Assembly (NCBI GenBank): GCA_903873585.1
Contig: CAIQOV010000026.1
Span: 1-64,000, forward strand
From: an uncultured Rhodobacterales bacterium
GTDB taxonomy: Bacteria > Pseudomonadota > Alphaproteobacteria > Rhodobacterales > Rhodobacteraceae
Direction: 5' to 3'
DNA length: 64,000 nucleotides
The translations under genes and the position numbers were made by a program. The notes under the pieces were generated by a model that saw only the letters and a list, made by a program, of their open reading frames with translations, was not told where the DNA came from and made no database searches. Below, piece by piece: positions 1 through 9,624 of the stretch (position 1 is the first letter of the stretch; each line of letters begins with the position of its first letter).

Positions 1-885
1 ACCGAGGTTTTGACACCGGTGATCTGCGGGGCGGCGGTGACCAGATCCTCGGTCGCATCATCGGTGGTGTTGGTGTCGGTATCATCGCCATCATCGGTGA
101 CGTCGGTCACATCCACCCCCACCGGTGGCGAGCCGATCGCCGTGGCGGTGTTGGACAATCCGCCCGCGTCAATGTCGGCCTGCGCCACCAGATAGGTCGC
201 GGTGAAGCTGACGCTGGCATCGGGGGCGAGGGTGGTGACGCCGTTGGTCGCTATCACAAAGCTGGAGAGTGCGTTGGCCGAAGCGGTCGCATCGGCTTGG
301 GTCAGGGTGTCAGTGTCCACCGCGACATCGCTGGGGGTGACGTTGCCGGTGTTGGTCGCGGTGACGGTATAGGTCAGCGTGTCGCCCGCCGACAGCGTGC
401 CCGAGGCGTCGGTGTCGGTCAGAACCGAGGTCTTCACGCCGGTGATCTGCGGGGCGACGGTTACAGGGCTTTGGGTCGCATCATCGGCAATGTTGCCATC
501 AGTGTCGTCGCCATCATCGGTGACGTCGGTGACATCGCCGGTGGCAGAGGTGCCTTGGACGGTGGCGGTGTTGGACAACCCGCCCGCGTCAATGTCGGCC
601 TGGGTGATCGTATAGGTCGCGGTGAAATCGGCTGACGCTGCGGGGGCAAGGCTTGTCGTCAGGGCATTACCTGTCGTGTGGAAGGCGGATGCGCCAAAGC
701 TTGTTACTGCGGTTGCGGCGGTATCAAGGCGCGTCAACGTATCCGACTGGATGCCCACATCGGTCAGGTTCAAATCGCCGGTGTTGGTGACATGGATTGT
801 ATAGGTGACCACATCGCCCACTTCTGTCGCACTGGTTCCGCCGGTGATCACCGCCGTCTTGGTGCCCTTGATCGACGGGGTTCCG
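1..885 (-). repeat. 141-aa (423-bp) DUF7507-like tandem repeats
   Basis: Bases 1-29 and 424-452 are near-identical (encoding PQITGVKTS) and exactly 423 bp apart. The whole unit between them repeats the segment from about 450 to 885 with good conservation. Each unit ends in an Asp/Thr-rich run (VTDVTDDGDDTD). The array continues beyond the left edge, so the copy number is unknown. Confidence 0.8.
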
Positions 886-1705
886 GTGACATTTGCGGTG
901 TTTGAGGTGCAGTCGGCAGACGGCGTGCAGGCGGATCCGGGGGTGGGGGGCGATCCGCCGCCTGTGGGGTCAATTGAGGCGTAGTTGGTGACAGATTGCC
1001 CGCCAAGGCTGGCGTCGGGCGTCACCTCGACCAAAATGGTGCTGGTGCCGCCGCTGTAAGCGATTGTGCTGCCAGAGAAATCGCAGGTGATCAGGCTGCC
1101 ATTCGTCGAACACGCCCAATGCGTGCCGGTGGCTGAAACAAGGCTTATCCCTGTGGGCAGCAAGTCAAGCACTTGGGCAGTCGTGGCATTGCCAGACCCA
1201 CTGTTGGTGACGGTCAAGGTGTAGGTGCTGTTGGCGCCCACAGCCAACCCCGGAGAGGGCGCGGATTTGGCGATGCCCAGAACCGGATCGGCCGAAATGC
1301 TGGCGGTGTTGGCAGCGCAACTGGTGGAAGGGGTGCAGTCTGCTCCGGGGGTGGGGGGCGACGATCCGCCTGTCGGGTCAACCGAGGCATAGTTTATGAC
1401 CGATTGCCCGCCCGTGCCGGTGTTTGGCGTCACCACCACGCTGATTGTGCTGGTTCCCCCGCCAGAACTGATCGACGTTCCGGTGAATTCGCAAGTGACC
1501 AAACCGCTGCTTTGGGTGCAGGCCCAATCTGTACCGCTGGCCGAGACGAAGGTTAGCCCAGTTGGCAACTGATCTAGCACCTTGGCGGTCGGCGTTTCAG
1601 CGGTGCCGGCGTTCGTGACGGTCAGGGTATAGGTGCTGTCCGCGCCAATGTTCAACGCAGGGGATGGGGCCGACTTGCTAACGACAAGGATCGCCTCGGG
1701 GTCGA

Positions 1706-3650
1706 TCGTGTTTGTCAGATCGAAGGATGCCGTCCCCGCAACGCCGCTGACGGCGGCGGTAACCGCATAATTGCCATCGGTTGCATTCGCAGTGGCCGAT
1801 ACTTGTGCCATGCCGGAACTGTTGGTTTTGACCGTTAGGTAACTCAACGTAGCACTCGCACCAGACCCCGGGACGCTGAAGGTCACGTCGACGTTTGGCA
1901 CTGGGTTGCCGCCCGAGTCTGTCACCGTCACGGCAAGTGGCAGGCTGAAGGCTGTGCTGATCAGGGTGGATTGCTTCAAGCCGCCCGTGGCCACAATAGC
2001 GGCGGGCAGGCCCACTGTGTTTGTCAGCGTGAAATTCGCCCCACTTGACACGCCCGACACCGTTCCCGTTGCGGAATAGGTGCCCACTACGGAATTCGCC
2101 GTTGCCGTAACCGTGGCCACACCCTGCGCATTGGTCAGCGCCGTGGTCGAGGATAAAACCGCGCTGCTGCCCGACGAGGGCACAGAAAAGCGCACCAGCG
2201 CGCCTTGCACGGGAATATTCAGGTTGTCTTTGACGATGGCGGTTAAAGATGTGCCAAAGGCCGTGCCGATGCGGGTTGATTGTACCGATCCGCCTGACAC
2301 CACGATGCTTGCTGGCGCGGGTGAGTTTGTCAGGTTGAAGTTGACATAGGCCCCCGTCACGATCGACGCCGTGATAGAGTAAGACCCTCGGGTGGTGTTG
2401 GCCATCACGGTTGGCGCTGTGGCATAGCCAGAAGCGTCTGTTGTCACAACGACTTGGTTGGCAGGCCCGGGGAAGGTGGCCGCAGACCCGACCGTTGGGG
2501 CAAGAAACGTCACCGAAGCGTTGGGGACGGGGTTGTTGTAAGAATCCTTGACCAAGGCCATCAAGGGTGTGGCGAAGCTGCTGCTTACAACCGTGTATTG
2601 CGGCGTGCCTTGATAGACCGAAATCGCAACCGGCGCGCCGGGGGTATTTGTCAGCGTAAACAACCCAGGTGAAGCAATGCCGGCGACACTCGCCTGCGCG
2701 TAGAAGGTGCCAGAGGCCGTGTTGGCATGCACGGTTGAACTGGTCGCGATGCCATCCGAGCCGGTCACGGCGGTGGTGGTTGTGGTGCTGGACCCCGTAA
2801 AGGTGCCCGAGGCTCCGCTTGCCGGAAGGGTGAATGTCACCGTCACACCCGACACAACGTTGCCCAAAGTATCTGTGACCTTAGCCTTCAAGGCATTGGT
2901 AAAATCGCTACCGATCTGGGTGGTTTGGCCAGACCCGCCCTCAATCCCGACGCGAGCCGGTGCGGCGGCGGTGTTGGTCAGAGAAAATGCTGTCGGAAGG
3001 CTTGGGGTAGAATTGTTGACCTTCGCGGTGATGCTATAGGTGCCTGTCGCGGTCTTGGCCGAGATGGTGGGCGATGTGGCCTTGCCCGCGCTGTCGGTCG
3101 TGACCGTGGCGCTTGATGCGAAATCAAGGCTGGCCCCGCTAGAGGGCGCGCCGAAGGTCACCGACACGTTTGGAACGACGTTGCTGTATGTGTCTTTCAC
3201 CACCGTCACCAAGGGGGCGGCGAAGTTTGCGCCAAGCGCGGCCGATTGGCCGTTACCCGACACAATTGCGATTGTGCTGGCAGCTCCTGGGGTGTTCGTC
3301 AGCGCAAATGTTGTGTTGAAACTGGTGCCGGAAATGGTCGCGGTGACATTGTACGTGCGAGCCGTTTGTCCGGCCTTGGGGGTGTTTGACGGCGAAGCGT
3401 AACCCGTGGCGTTGGTTGTGCCGTTTGATGTGGAATTGCTGTTAAATGTCGCCTTTGCCCCCGACCCCGGGGCCGAGAAGTTAATCGTATAGCCAGACAT
3501 GGCGACACCGGCATTATCCAGCACCCTCACCTGTAGGTTCGTCGCAAAGTTTGTGTTAACCGTCGCGCTTTGTCCGGAACCTGCGGTGGCCGTGATCGTC
3601 GCAGGACTGCCGGCAGAGTTAATCAACAAAAGTTGAGCAGAAACAGTGCC
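1706..3650 (-). repeat. Six Ig-like (invasin/Big_1-like) repeats
   Basis: Six tandem units of about 315-330 bp on the minus strand. Each contains a G-x-x-Q-S/T-x segment, a V-x-D-x-x-G/N-N-x-V-P-N-x-x-V-T-F segment, then G-x-Y-x-V/I-T-A, and ends LTNT. Unit starts are near 3600, 3289, 2970, 2643, 2325 and 2013. Sequence divergence between units is substantial, unlike the 141-aa repeats closer to the window edge. Confidence 0.7.
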
Positions 3651-4008
3651 GGAAGGTACACTGATGCTATACTGACCGGCCTTTTAACTGGCGGCGACAT
3701 CCGCCGACGAAATGGTCGCAGAGTCCGCGGCATCCGTTGTGAAAGTCTTGGTATTTGACGTGCCGCCAAAAATCGCGGTTCCCACAGGCTCGGCCTGCGT
3801 CTGCACACCGACGGATACCGCTAACATCAAAGCAAAAGCAGTTAGTGCAGGTAAACGCGACACCAACTTGAACACAGAACTCATGCTGAAGCGATCTACT
3901 CTGGACCCGGAACTTCAATACCTTGAAGCCCACGTCTTAATTCATTGAAACATAGGCCCGCTTCGGAAATCAGCCTCGCACTTTGCAAATCGGCTTAGGC
4001 TTCGCCCC

Positions 4009-5217
4009 CTATTTCAGCCGCAACACCATGGCCATCGCGCCTAATTTCAGGGCGCAGGGCACGACGGCATAGGCCAAGGTCAGCGTCATAAGCGCTTGGG
4101 CAGAGTTGGCCTGTGCGGGGGCAAATCCGTTCCACTGTAAAATCGGCATCACGGCAAAGGCGGCCAGTGCCAAGCCAAGTTTGCCCGCAAAAGCCCAAAT
4201 GCCAAACGCCAAAGAGGCTTGCAGCCCTGCTCGTGTCAGCGCGACCGAAAACATCGCGGGCAGCAAAACCGTATCCGCCCCAAGGGCTGCGCCCGATGCG
4301 GCACAGATCACGGCAAACGGCACAAGGTCGCCCGGCCCCAAAAACGCCGAGCCTGCAAAACACGCGATTGCCAGCGGCATGGCGATCAGCAGCGTCGCCT
4401 TGGCCCCGATCCGCCCGCAAAGGCGCAACCATAGCGGCACGCTGACACCCGCGCTTAGAAAAAACAGCGTCAGCAGCAGCCCCGCCTTGCCAATCAGATG
4501 CAGCCTGTCTTCGACAAAGAACAAAAACAGCGTCGAGGTTAGGGCCACCGGCAAGCTGTTCACCAAGGCCAAAGCCAAAAGCCGCAACGCTCCGGCTTGG
4601 CCCAAGCCTGCCAAAGACAGCGCCCCGCCTAAGATGACCGGCCGTCGCCAAAGCGGGCGCGTGGCAAGCGCGGCGATCACAGCCAAAAGCCCCAGCGTCA
4701 CGCCAAAGGCCGGATAACCCTGCGCACTGGCCCCCAGCCCAACCAACATTGCCGGCGCACTTGCGGCCAAAAGCACGCCCGCCAGCATGCCGCCCTCGCG
4801 GTAGGCGGCAAGCGTCATCAGCGCGTCAGGGTCTGCGCGCAGGGCCAGCGTGGCGCTGCGCCCGTACAAAAGAATTGATCCCAAGCTATAGGCGGAAAAA
4901 ATTCCAACCAGAACGGCCATCATCTTGGCAGTTACATAGGGGCCGGGGTTTAGCGAAAATAACACAGGATACCCAACCGCCAGCCCCGCAGCGGCAGTCA
5001 TGGCAAAGCCGCTTTGCGCCTTGGGCCAGCGGTCAATCGCCCAGCCGATCAGCGGGTCTTGCACCAGATCAATCAGCCGGATCGCCAGCAAAATTGCGCC
5101 AATTGTGCCCAAGCCCATCCCCAGATTGACCGACGCAAACTGTGGCAAGTGGATGTAAAGCGGAATGCCCGCCGCCGCCAACATCATCGCGTAAAGGCTG
5201 ACACGGGGATAGTGCAT
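4009..5217 (-). CDS. MFS transporter, GPH (MelB-like) family
   Basis: 402-residue polytopic membrane protein with about 12 hydrophobic segments. The N-terminal half has an LIRLIDLVQDPLIGWAIDR segment, a D-P-x-x-G motif typical of the glycoside-pentoside-hexuronide:cation symporter branch. It probably imports a sugar or glycoside with a cation; the substrate cannot be read from sequence. The ATG at 5217 follows GGAG by 5 nt. It is a single-gene unit, divergent from the response regulator at 5790 across a 572-bp spacer carrying putative operator repeats. Confidence 0.75.
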   Translation of the reverse strand: MHYPRVSLYAMMLAAAGIPLYIHLPQFASVNLGMGLGTIGAILLAIRLIDLVQDPLIGWAIDRWPKAQSGFAMTAAAGLAVGYPVLFSLNPGPYVTAKMMAVLVGIFSAYSLGSILLYGRSATLALRADPDALMTLAAYREGGMLAGVLLAASAPAMLVGLGASAQGYPAFGVTLGLLAVIAALATRPLWRRPVILGGALSLAGLGQAGALRLLALALVNSLPVALTSTLFLFFVEDRLHLIGKAGLLLTLFFLSAGVSVPLWLRLCGRIGAKATLLIAMPLAIACFAGSAFLGPGDLVPFAVICAASGAALGADTVLLPAMFSVALTRAGLQASLAFGIWAFAGKLGLALAAFAVMPILQWNGFAPAQANSAQALMTLTLAYAVVPCALKLGAMAMVLRLK

Positions 5218-5789
5218 GACATCTCCACTAAGAACGCGGCCAAGGTTGGCCTAGGTTATAGGCTGCGTTGTGCGCGGCCAACGCGCAAGCGGCCGTGCTG
5301 TTTCAATGGGTTTCATCGGCGCAGGTTGACCTATCAGCCGCAGGTTGGAACCTTATCCTAGACACTCAAAAAAATACCCCTTAGGATAGGGTGGCGATCT
5401 TGAGTTTACCCTTAGGATGAAAGTGAGGCTCATGCCCATAGACAGTGCAAGCACGCCCTTTGTCACCGCCCCGCCACGGTGTTGATTGCGTGTTTTTCGA
5501 ACATGATGTTTGGGGCGAAATTATCATCTGCCAAGGATCTATTTTGCCCCGCATAAACTCCGCACAGCATTTAGGCAAAAAATCAGTCTGGCGCGCAGTC
5601 AAACGGCCCAAGACTGGTGCCTTCGCGACCAGTTTGCCATCCTATTCGACCGTTTCAGACGCTTCAGGAACAAAGCCACCTCGACTATCCATTTGGCATA
5701 TGGTCCATTGCCAAACGCACGCATCGAACCAAATGCCCACCATTGCACAGTGAAAACTGTCACAGAACGGTAATTTTATTGAGGAAATC
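5218..5789. promoter_or_regulatory. 572-bp intergenic regulatory region
   Basis: No convincing gene. Short frames overlap on both strands without ribosome sites or recognisable products. It separates the MFS gene (minus) from the response regulator (plus). It holds two direct TACCC(C)TTAGGAT elements, described separately, and an upstream inverted half (TATCCTA at 5354-5360). The rest (5425-5760) is less GC-rich than flanking genes and probably carries the promoter of the response regulator, whose ATG follows GAGG at about 5780. Confidence 0.5.
5375..5418. promoter_or_regulatory. Paired TACCC(C)TTAGGAT operator candidates
   Basis: TACCCCTTAGGATA at 5375-5388 and TACCCTTAGGAT at 5407-5418 start 32 bp apart, about three helical turns. 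A related dyad (TTAGGGTA-N7-TACCCTAA) lies at the end of the response regulator gene. Elements of this size are typical of NarL/LuxR-type response regulators, so the likely ligand is the regulator encoded at 5790. This assignment is inference from proximity and recurrence. Confidence 0.5.
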
Positions 5790-6437
5790 ATGCGGATATT
5801 GCTAGCAGACGATCAAGAATTGGTTCGCGACACCATTGCCGCCTTCCTGCGGCAAGAAGACGGGCTGACGGTTGAAGTCGCGCGTGATTTTCCAGCTGCG
5901 GTAGACCTTGTGCGCGCCTTGGGTGTGTTCGATTTGGTGCTGTTAGATTACATGATGCCCGGCATGAACGGTTTGGCGGGGCTTGCCGCGATGAAAAAGG
6001 TGCAGGGCACAAAACCTGTCGCCATCATTTCGGGCAGCGCGCCCCGTTCGGTCGCAGAACAGGCTTTGGCCGAAGGCGCAGCGGGGTTTCTGCCCAAAAC
6101 CATGTCGACCCGTTCTTTGGTTGCCGCCGTGCGCTTTATGGCCGCCGGAGAGGTTTATGCCCCGATCAGCTTGATGACCGAACGTGATGCCGCCCCCCCC
6201 ACCGTTGCGGGTGCCCAACTGACCACGCGCGAACTGGATGTGCTGAAACGTTTGTGTCGCGGCCTTGCCAACAAAGAAATCGCCCGCGAACTTGACCTGC
6301 AAGAAGTGACCGTCAAGCTGCATATCAAAACGTTGTATCGCAAGATCGCCGCCAAGAACCGCACCCATGCGGCGATGATCGCAAAAGAGGCTGGGCTGTA
6401 CCGATTTGTATACTTTAGGGTAGGATTGTTACCCTAA
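5790..6437 (+). CDS. LuxR/NarL-family response regulator
   Basis: 215 residues. A receiver domain spans about 1-120: acidic pair D7-D8, phospho-acceptor D53 in LLDYMMPGMNG, S81 and K103 in FLPKT. A LuxR-type helix-turn-helix follows at about 143-203 (LTTRELDVLKRLCRGLANKEIA...VTVKLHIKTLYRKI). It should bind DNA when phosphorylated. It is the obvious partner of the hybrid kinase two genes downstream, whose C-terminal Hpt domain could phosphorylate D53. The TACCC-type elements upstream and at its own stop codon suggest autoregulation and control of the downstream genes. Confidence 0.9.
   Translation: MRILLADDQELVRDTIAAFLRQEDGLTVEVARDFPAAVDLVRALGVFDLVLLDYMMPGMNGLAGLAAMKKVQGTKPVAIISGSAPRSVAEQALAEGAAGFLPKTMSTRSLVAAVRFMAAGEVYAPISLMTERDAAPPTVAGAQLTTRELDVLKRLCRGLANKEIARELDLQEVTVKLHIKTLYRKIAAKNRTHAAMIAKEAGLYRFVYFRVGLLP
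6415..6437. promoter_or_regulatory. TTAGGGTA-N7-TACCCTAA dyad
   Basis: Perfect 8-bp inverted repeat (6415-6422 and 6430-6437) overlapping the stop codon of the response regulator. It sits about 90 bp before the start of the SUOX-like gene. The arms match the TACCC/TTAGG elements of the upstream spacer. It is followed by no T-run, so an operator is more likely than a terminator. Confidence 0.5.
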
Positions 6438-6527
6438 GACATAGGCCATTACCCCTTTGCGGTGCGCGACGATCCCAAAGGATTGTGTTATCAAGAGCGT
6501 GAACAGAAACTTTCAAGGACGTTTGCA

Positions 6528-7052
6528 ATGTTCCGCTTTATTAAAATCGCTTTTTTGCTGCTAGCCGGTCTTTTCATTTCAACACTAGCACTCACTTTCG
6601 CCCAAGCCGATACGTTTGCCCCGCCCAAGGGCGATGCCATTCTCACCGTGACGGGCGCTATAACCGCTACAAACTCGGCAGATGGTTTGGTGCTGGATTT
6701 AGCCCAGTTGGAAGCTTTGCCGCAGCATAGTTTCACCACATCAACCACTTGGACAGAAGGTAAAACGACGTTTCAGGGTGTTCTGCTAAAAGATCTGATT
6801 GCAGCGATTGGGGCCAAGGGCAAAACAATCGACATGACGGCCTTAAACGATTACGTGATCGAAATGCCGTTTGCCGATGTCAAAGATGATGGCCCGCTCT
6901 TGGCTTATCTGATGGATGGAAAAACGATGCCCTTGCGTGACAAAGGGCCAATTTGGATGGTGTTTCCCTATGATCAAAATCCAGATTATCGCACGGAAGA
7001 AACCTACTCTCGGTCAATCTGGCAGTTGCTGCGGATTGATTTTGTCGAGTAG
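6528..7052 (+). CDS. Periplasmic SUOX/YedY-fold (Oxidored_molyb-like) protein lacking cysteine
   Basis: 174 residues from ATG 6528, preceded by AAGGAC at 8 nt; a GTG further upstream in frame lacks a ribosome site. It has a signal peptide of about 28 residues (cleavage near TFAQA). The mature part resembles the molybdopterin-binding oxidoreductase fold (LTVTG..., FQGVLLKDLI, Y-V-I-E-M-P, GPIWMVFPYD). Catalytic members coordinate Mo through a cysteine; this protein has no cysteine at all, so catalysis is unlikely. Placed between a response regulator and a transmembrane hybrid kinase (22 bp upstream of the latter), it is best read as a periplasmic sensing partner. That role is inference. Confidence 0.7.
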   Translation: MFRFIKIAFLLLAGLFISTLALTFAQADTFAPPKGDAILTVTGAITATNSADGLVLDLAQLEALPQHSFTTSTTWTEGKTTFQGVLLKDLIAAIGAKGKTIDMTALNDYVIEMPFADVKDDGPLLAYLMDGKTMPLRDKGPIWMVFPYDQNPDYRTEETYSRSIWQLLRIDFVE

Positions 7053-7074
7053 CCGCAAAGCGCGACTCTAACCC

Positions 7075-9624
7075 ATGGCCTTGAATGAAACCTTCTTGGC
7101 CAGGGTGGTGCAGGGTTTAAAACCGACCATCACCATTTTGGTCATCGTGTCGATCACGGTCGTCGCAGTCCTATGGGTGCGCCTTGAAGGAGAGTTGGGG
7201 ACCTATCGCCAAGAAGCGGTCGATAACATCCATTGGAATATCAGCCAGCTTGAATTGGACATCGTGCGCTTCGGGGCCGAAGCAGAGATTGTTCAACTTA
7301 AGCCCGGCGCGCCTTTGGGCGAATTGCGCAAGCGCTTTGATCTGTTTTACAGCCGCGTGCAGTCTGTCTTGAAGGGCAATATGTTCTACAAGCTCAACCT
7401 TGGGGACGTTGTAGCCCCCATGAACGCGCGGCTTGAGGAGTATTTGAGCCAGACCACCTCGCTCATCGATTCGCCCGATCCTGAATTGCGCGCTGCTTTG
7501 CCAGAAATTCAGGCCGATGCCGCCCGATTCCGCGAAAACTTGCGCGCCATGTCGGTCAAGATCGTCGAACGTTACGCCGTTATGGCTGACACGCGCCGCA
7601 CCGCCTTTGCTGGCTTGGTGCAGCGTGCGGCTTGGGCGGGGGCGATTGTGATCGCGGCCTTGGCCGCGCTGTCTGCGCTGGTGCTTTGGTTGAACCGTCA
7701 GGCCGTGCGCATGGCCGACCAAACGCTGCGCCTGTCGTCGCGGTTGGCGGCCACGGTTGAAACCTCGCTTGACGCGATTATTGTGACCGACGCGAACGGG
7801 CGGGTGCTAGACTTCAACAATTCCGCTGCGGCAACATTTGGCTACAGCCCGCAAGAAGCGATAGGTGCTGATCTTGCCGCCTTGATTATCCCTGCCGCGT
7901 CGCGCGGGTCGTATTACGACCTGATGGGGCGCATCACGCAGCATGGCAGCACCAAAGAGGCAAACTCTGGCCGCTTCAAAATGACCGGTATGCGCAACGG
8001 CGGCGAGGAATTTCCGCTGGAACTGGCCATTGCCAGCCACAACACCTCTGACGGGATGATTTTTATCGCCTTCCTGCGCGATATTTCAGACCGTGTTCAG
8101 GCCGAAAACGCGCTGGTCAAGGCGCGCGATGCAGCTATGGCGGCCGAGAAGTCGAAGACCAACTTTATGGCTGTGATGAGCCACGAAATGCGCACGCCGC
8201 TCAACGGTGTGATGGCGGCGCTTGAAATTGCCTCTGGCATGGCGGTTGACGCCAAACAGGTGCGCTTTTTGGATCTGGCGCAATCCTCGGCTCGTCAGTT
8301 GCTGCGCCACGCCAACGATGTCTTGGATATTTCCAAGGTCGAGGCGGGCAAACTGCACCTGTCGGAAGAGCAATTCGACTTTACAGCCTTGACCGAAGAT
8401 CTTGTGGCAGGCTTGCACCATCTGGCGGCGCAAAAAGGCACCAAGGTTTTGGTCAAGCCCTTAACCCCTTTGCCGCGCTTCATTGGCGATTATTTCCGCA
8501 TCAGCCAGATCATCCAGAACTTTCTAACCAACGCCCTGAAGTTCACCGAAAACGGCCTTATCACCATCGAGATAGAGACGCATCGCCGCAAAGATGCGCT
8601 GTTAGATGTGGAAGTGCGGGTGATTGACACCGGCATTGGCATTGCCGACGCCGATCAAGAGCGGATTTTTGAAGACTTTGTGATGTTGGATCAGTCGCTT
8701 GTGCGCACAAGTGGCGGCACAGGTCTGGGTTTGGCCATTGCCCGCAGGCTTGCCCAAGCCATGGGGGGCGAGGTTGGGGTGGAAAGTGAATTGGGCGCGG
8801 GCAGTTGCTTTTGGATGCGCTTGCCCTTGGCCATAGCCAGCGTGCCCCTTGCCGTTGAACCTGCCAAACCGCAGACGGTGCAGGCGACACAGCCTTTGAA
8901 TGTGCTGGTGGTCGAAGACAATGCCACCAACCGCATCGTCTTGGAGGAAATGCTTCAACAGTTGGGCCACCGTGTGACAATGGCCGTGGATGGCCGTCAG
9001 GGCATGGAAGTGGCCCGCGCCCAGCAGTTTGATGTGATCTTGATGGACATCTCTATGCCCGTGATGGACGGTTTAACCGCCACCGCGCTGATCCGCGACC
9101 AAGGCTTGTCGCAAAGCAGCCGGATATTGGCCGTCACCGCCCATTCCATGCCCGCCGATCTAGAGCGGTTTTCCAAGGCTGGAATGGATGGCTGCCTGAC
9201 CAAGCCCATCTCGTTTGGCGACCTTGCCAAGTCTTTGCTGGGCGATGGCCAAGATACCCCACAACCGCAGGCCACCGCACAAATGCTGAACCCCGCCCGT
9301 ATTGATGATTTGCGCGAAGGCTTAGGCCCAGCCGGTCTGGCCCGCATGGTCAACCGCTTTCGCGCCGACTTCCCCGCCTTTCAAACGCGGCTTTTGGCGG
9401 CCTGTGCGCCTGACAAGTTGGCCGACCTGATGCCGATTTGCCACGAAGGTGCGGGGGTTTGCGCCATGATCGGCGCGCCTGCCTTGCAACAGCTTTATGC
9501 CAAGGCCGAAGAGATGTGCCGCAACGGCGACGCAGACGCTGCCGCACAAGCGGTCATAGCGCACAGCCAATCCCTTTGGCAGCAGACCGAAGCTGCGATT
9601 TTGGCCCTAGACCTGTCGGCTTAA
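7075..9624 (+). CDS. Tripartite hybrid sensor histidine kinase (PAS-HisKA-HATPase-REC-Hpt)
   Basis: 849 residues. Transmembrane segments at about 17-35 and 183-205 enclose a periplasmic sensor region of about 145 residues. A PAS domain follows (about 220-345), then HisKA with H370 in MSHEMRTPLNG, HATPase_c (about 470-585, with DTGIGI and GGTGLGL), a receiver with D658 (ILMDISMPVMDG) and a C-terminal Hpt domain with H790 (ICHEGAGV). All phosphorelay residues are present, so a H370-D658-H790-D53 relay to the LuxR-type regulator is plausible. The periplasmic loop could contact the SUOX-like protein encoded just upstream. Its stop codon shares TTAA with the convergent arsR-type gene. Confidence 0.9.
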   Translation: MALNETFLARVVQGLKPTITILVIVSITVVAVLWVRLEGELGTYRQEAVDNIHWNISQLELDIVRFGAEAEIVQLKPGAPLGELRKRFDLFYSRVQSVLKGNMFYKLNLGDVVAPMNARLEEYLSQTTSLIDSPDPELRAALPEIQADAARFRENLRAMSVKIVERYAVMADTRRTAFAGLVQRAAWAGAIVIAALAALSALVLWLNRQAVRMADQTLRLSSRLAATVETSLDAIIVTDANGRVLDFNNSAAATFGYSPQEAIGADLAALIIPAASRGSYYDLMGRITQHGSTKEANSGRFKMTGMRNGGEEFPLELAIASHNTSDGMIFIAFLRDISDRVQAENALVKARDAAMAAEKSKTNFMAVMSHEMRTPLNGVMAALEIASGMAVDAKQVRFLDLAQSSARQLLRHANDVLDISKVEAGKLHLSEEQFDFTALTEDLVAGLHHLAAQKGTKVLVKPLTPLPRFIGDYFRISQIIQNFLTNALKFTENGLITIEIETHRRKDALLDVEVRVIDTGIGIADADQERIFEDFVMLDQSLVRTSGGTGLGLAIARRLAQAMGGEVGVESELGAGSCFWMRLPLAIASVPLAVEPAKPQTVQATQPLNVLVVEDNATNRIVLEEMLQQLGHRVTMAVDGRQGMEVARAQQFDVILMDISMPVMDGLTATALIRDQGLSQSSRILAVTAHSMPADLERFSKAGMDGCLTKPISFGDLAKSLLGDGQDTPQPQATAQMLNPARIDDLREGLGPAGLARMVNRFRADFPAFQTRLLAACAPDKLADLMPICHEGAGVCAMIGAPALQQLYAKAEEMCRNGDADAAAQAVIAHSQSLWQQTEAAILALDLSA

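Larger units (their letters stand above)
1..3884 (-). pseudogene. Exported Ig-like/DUF11 repeat protein, 5' stop codon, partial at window edge
   Basis: The minus-strand frame starts at ATG 3884 with a signal peptide (about 31 residues, ending near TQA). It meets TAA at 3684-3686 after 66 codons, then stays open in the same frame to base 1 (checked near 3299, 1718 and 60). After the stop come six Ig-like repeats of about 105 aa (bacterial Ig/invasin type, each ending LTNT...), two DUF11-like repeats with a WAC...TC cysteine pair, then 141-aa DUF7507-like repeats with Asp-rich ends. Families of this kind form cell-surface or secreted stalks in Gram-negatives. The stop is one base from CAA, GAA or AAA, so this is probably a nonsense-mutated gene or an assembly error. 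A downstream start would lose the signal peptide. At least 1,290 codons are present and the C-terminal sorting signal lies outside the window. Confidence 0.75.

Noticed and set aside
3982-3989. TTTGCAAA between the MFS gene and the repeat-protein gene
   Set aside because: Single isolated copy with no palindrome extension and no acyl-CoA gene nearby; probably chance.
5445-5753. Short plus-strand frames in the 5218-5789 spacer
   Set aside because: Three frames overlap, none has a ribosome site, domain or signal peptide, and the region carries operator repeats instead.
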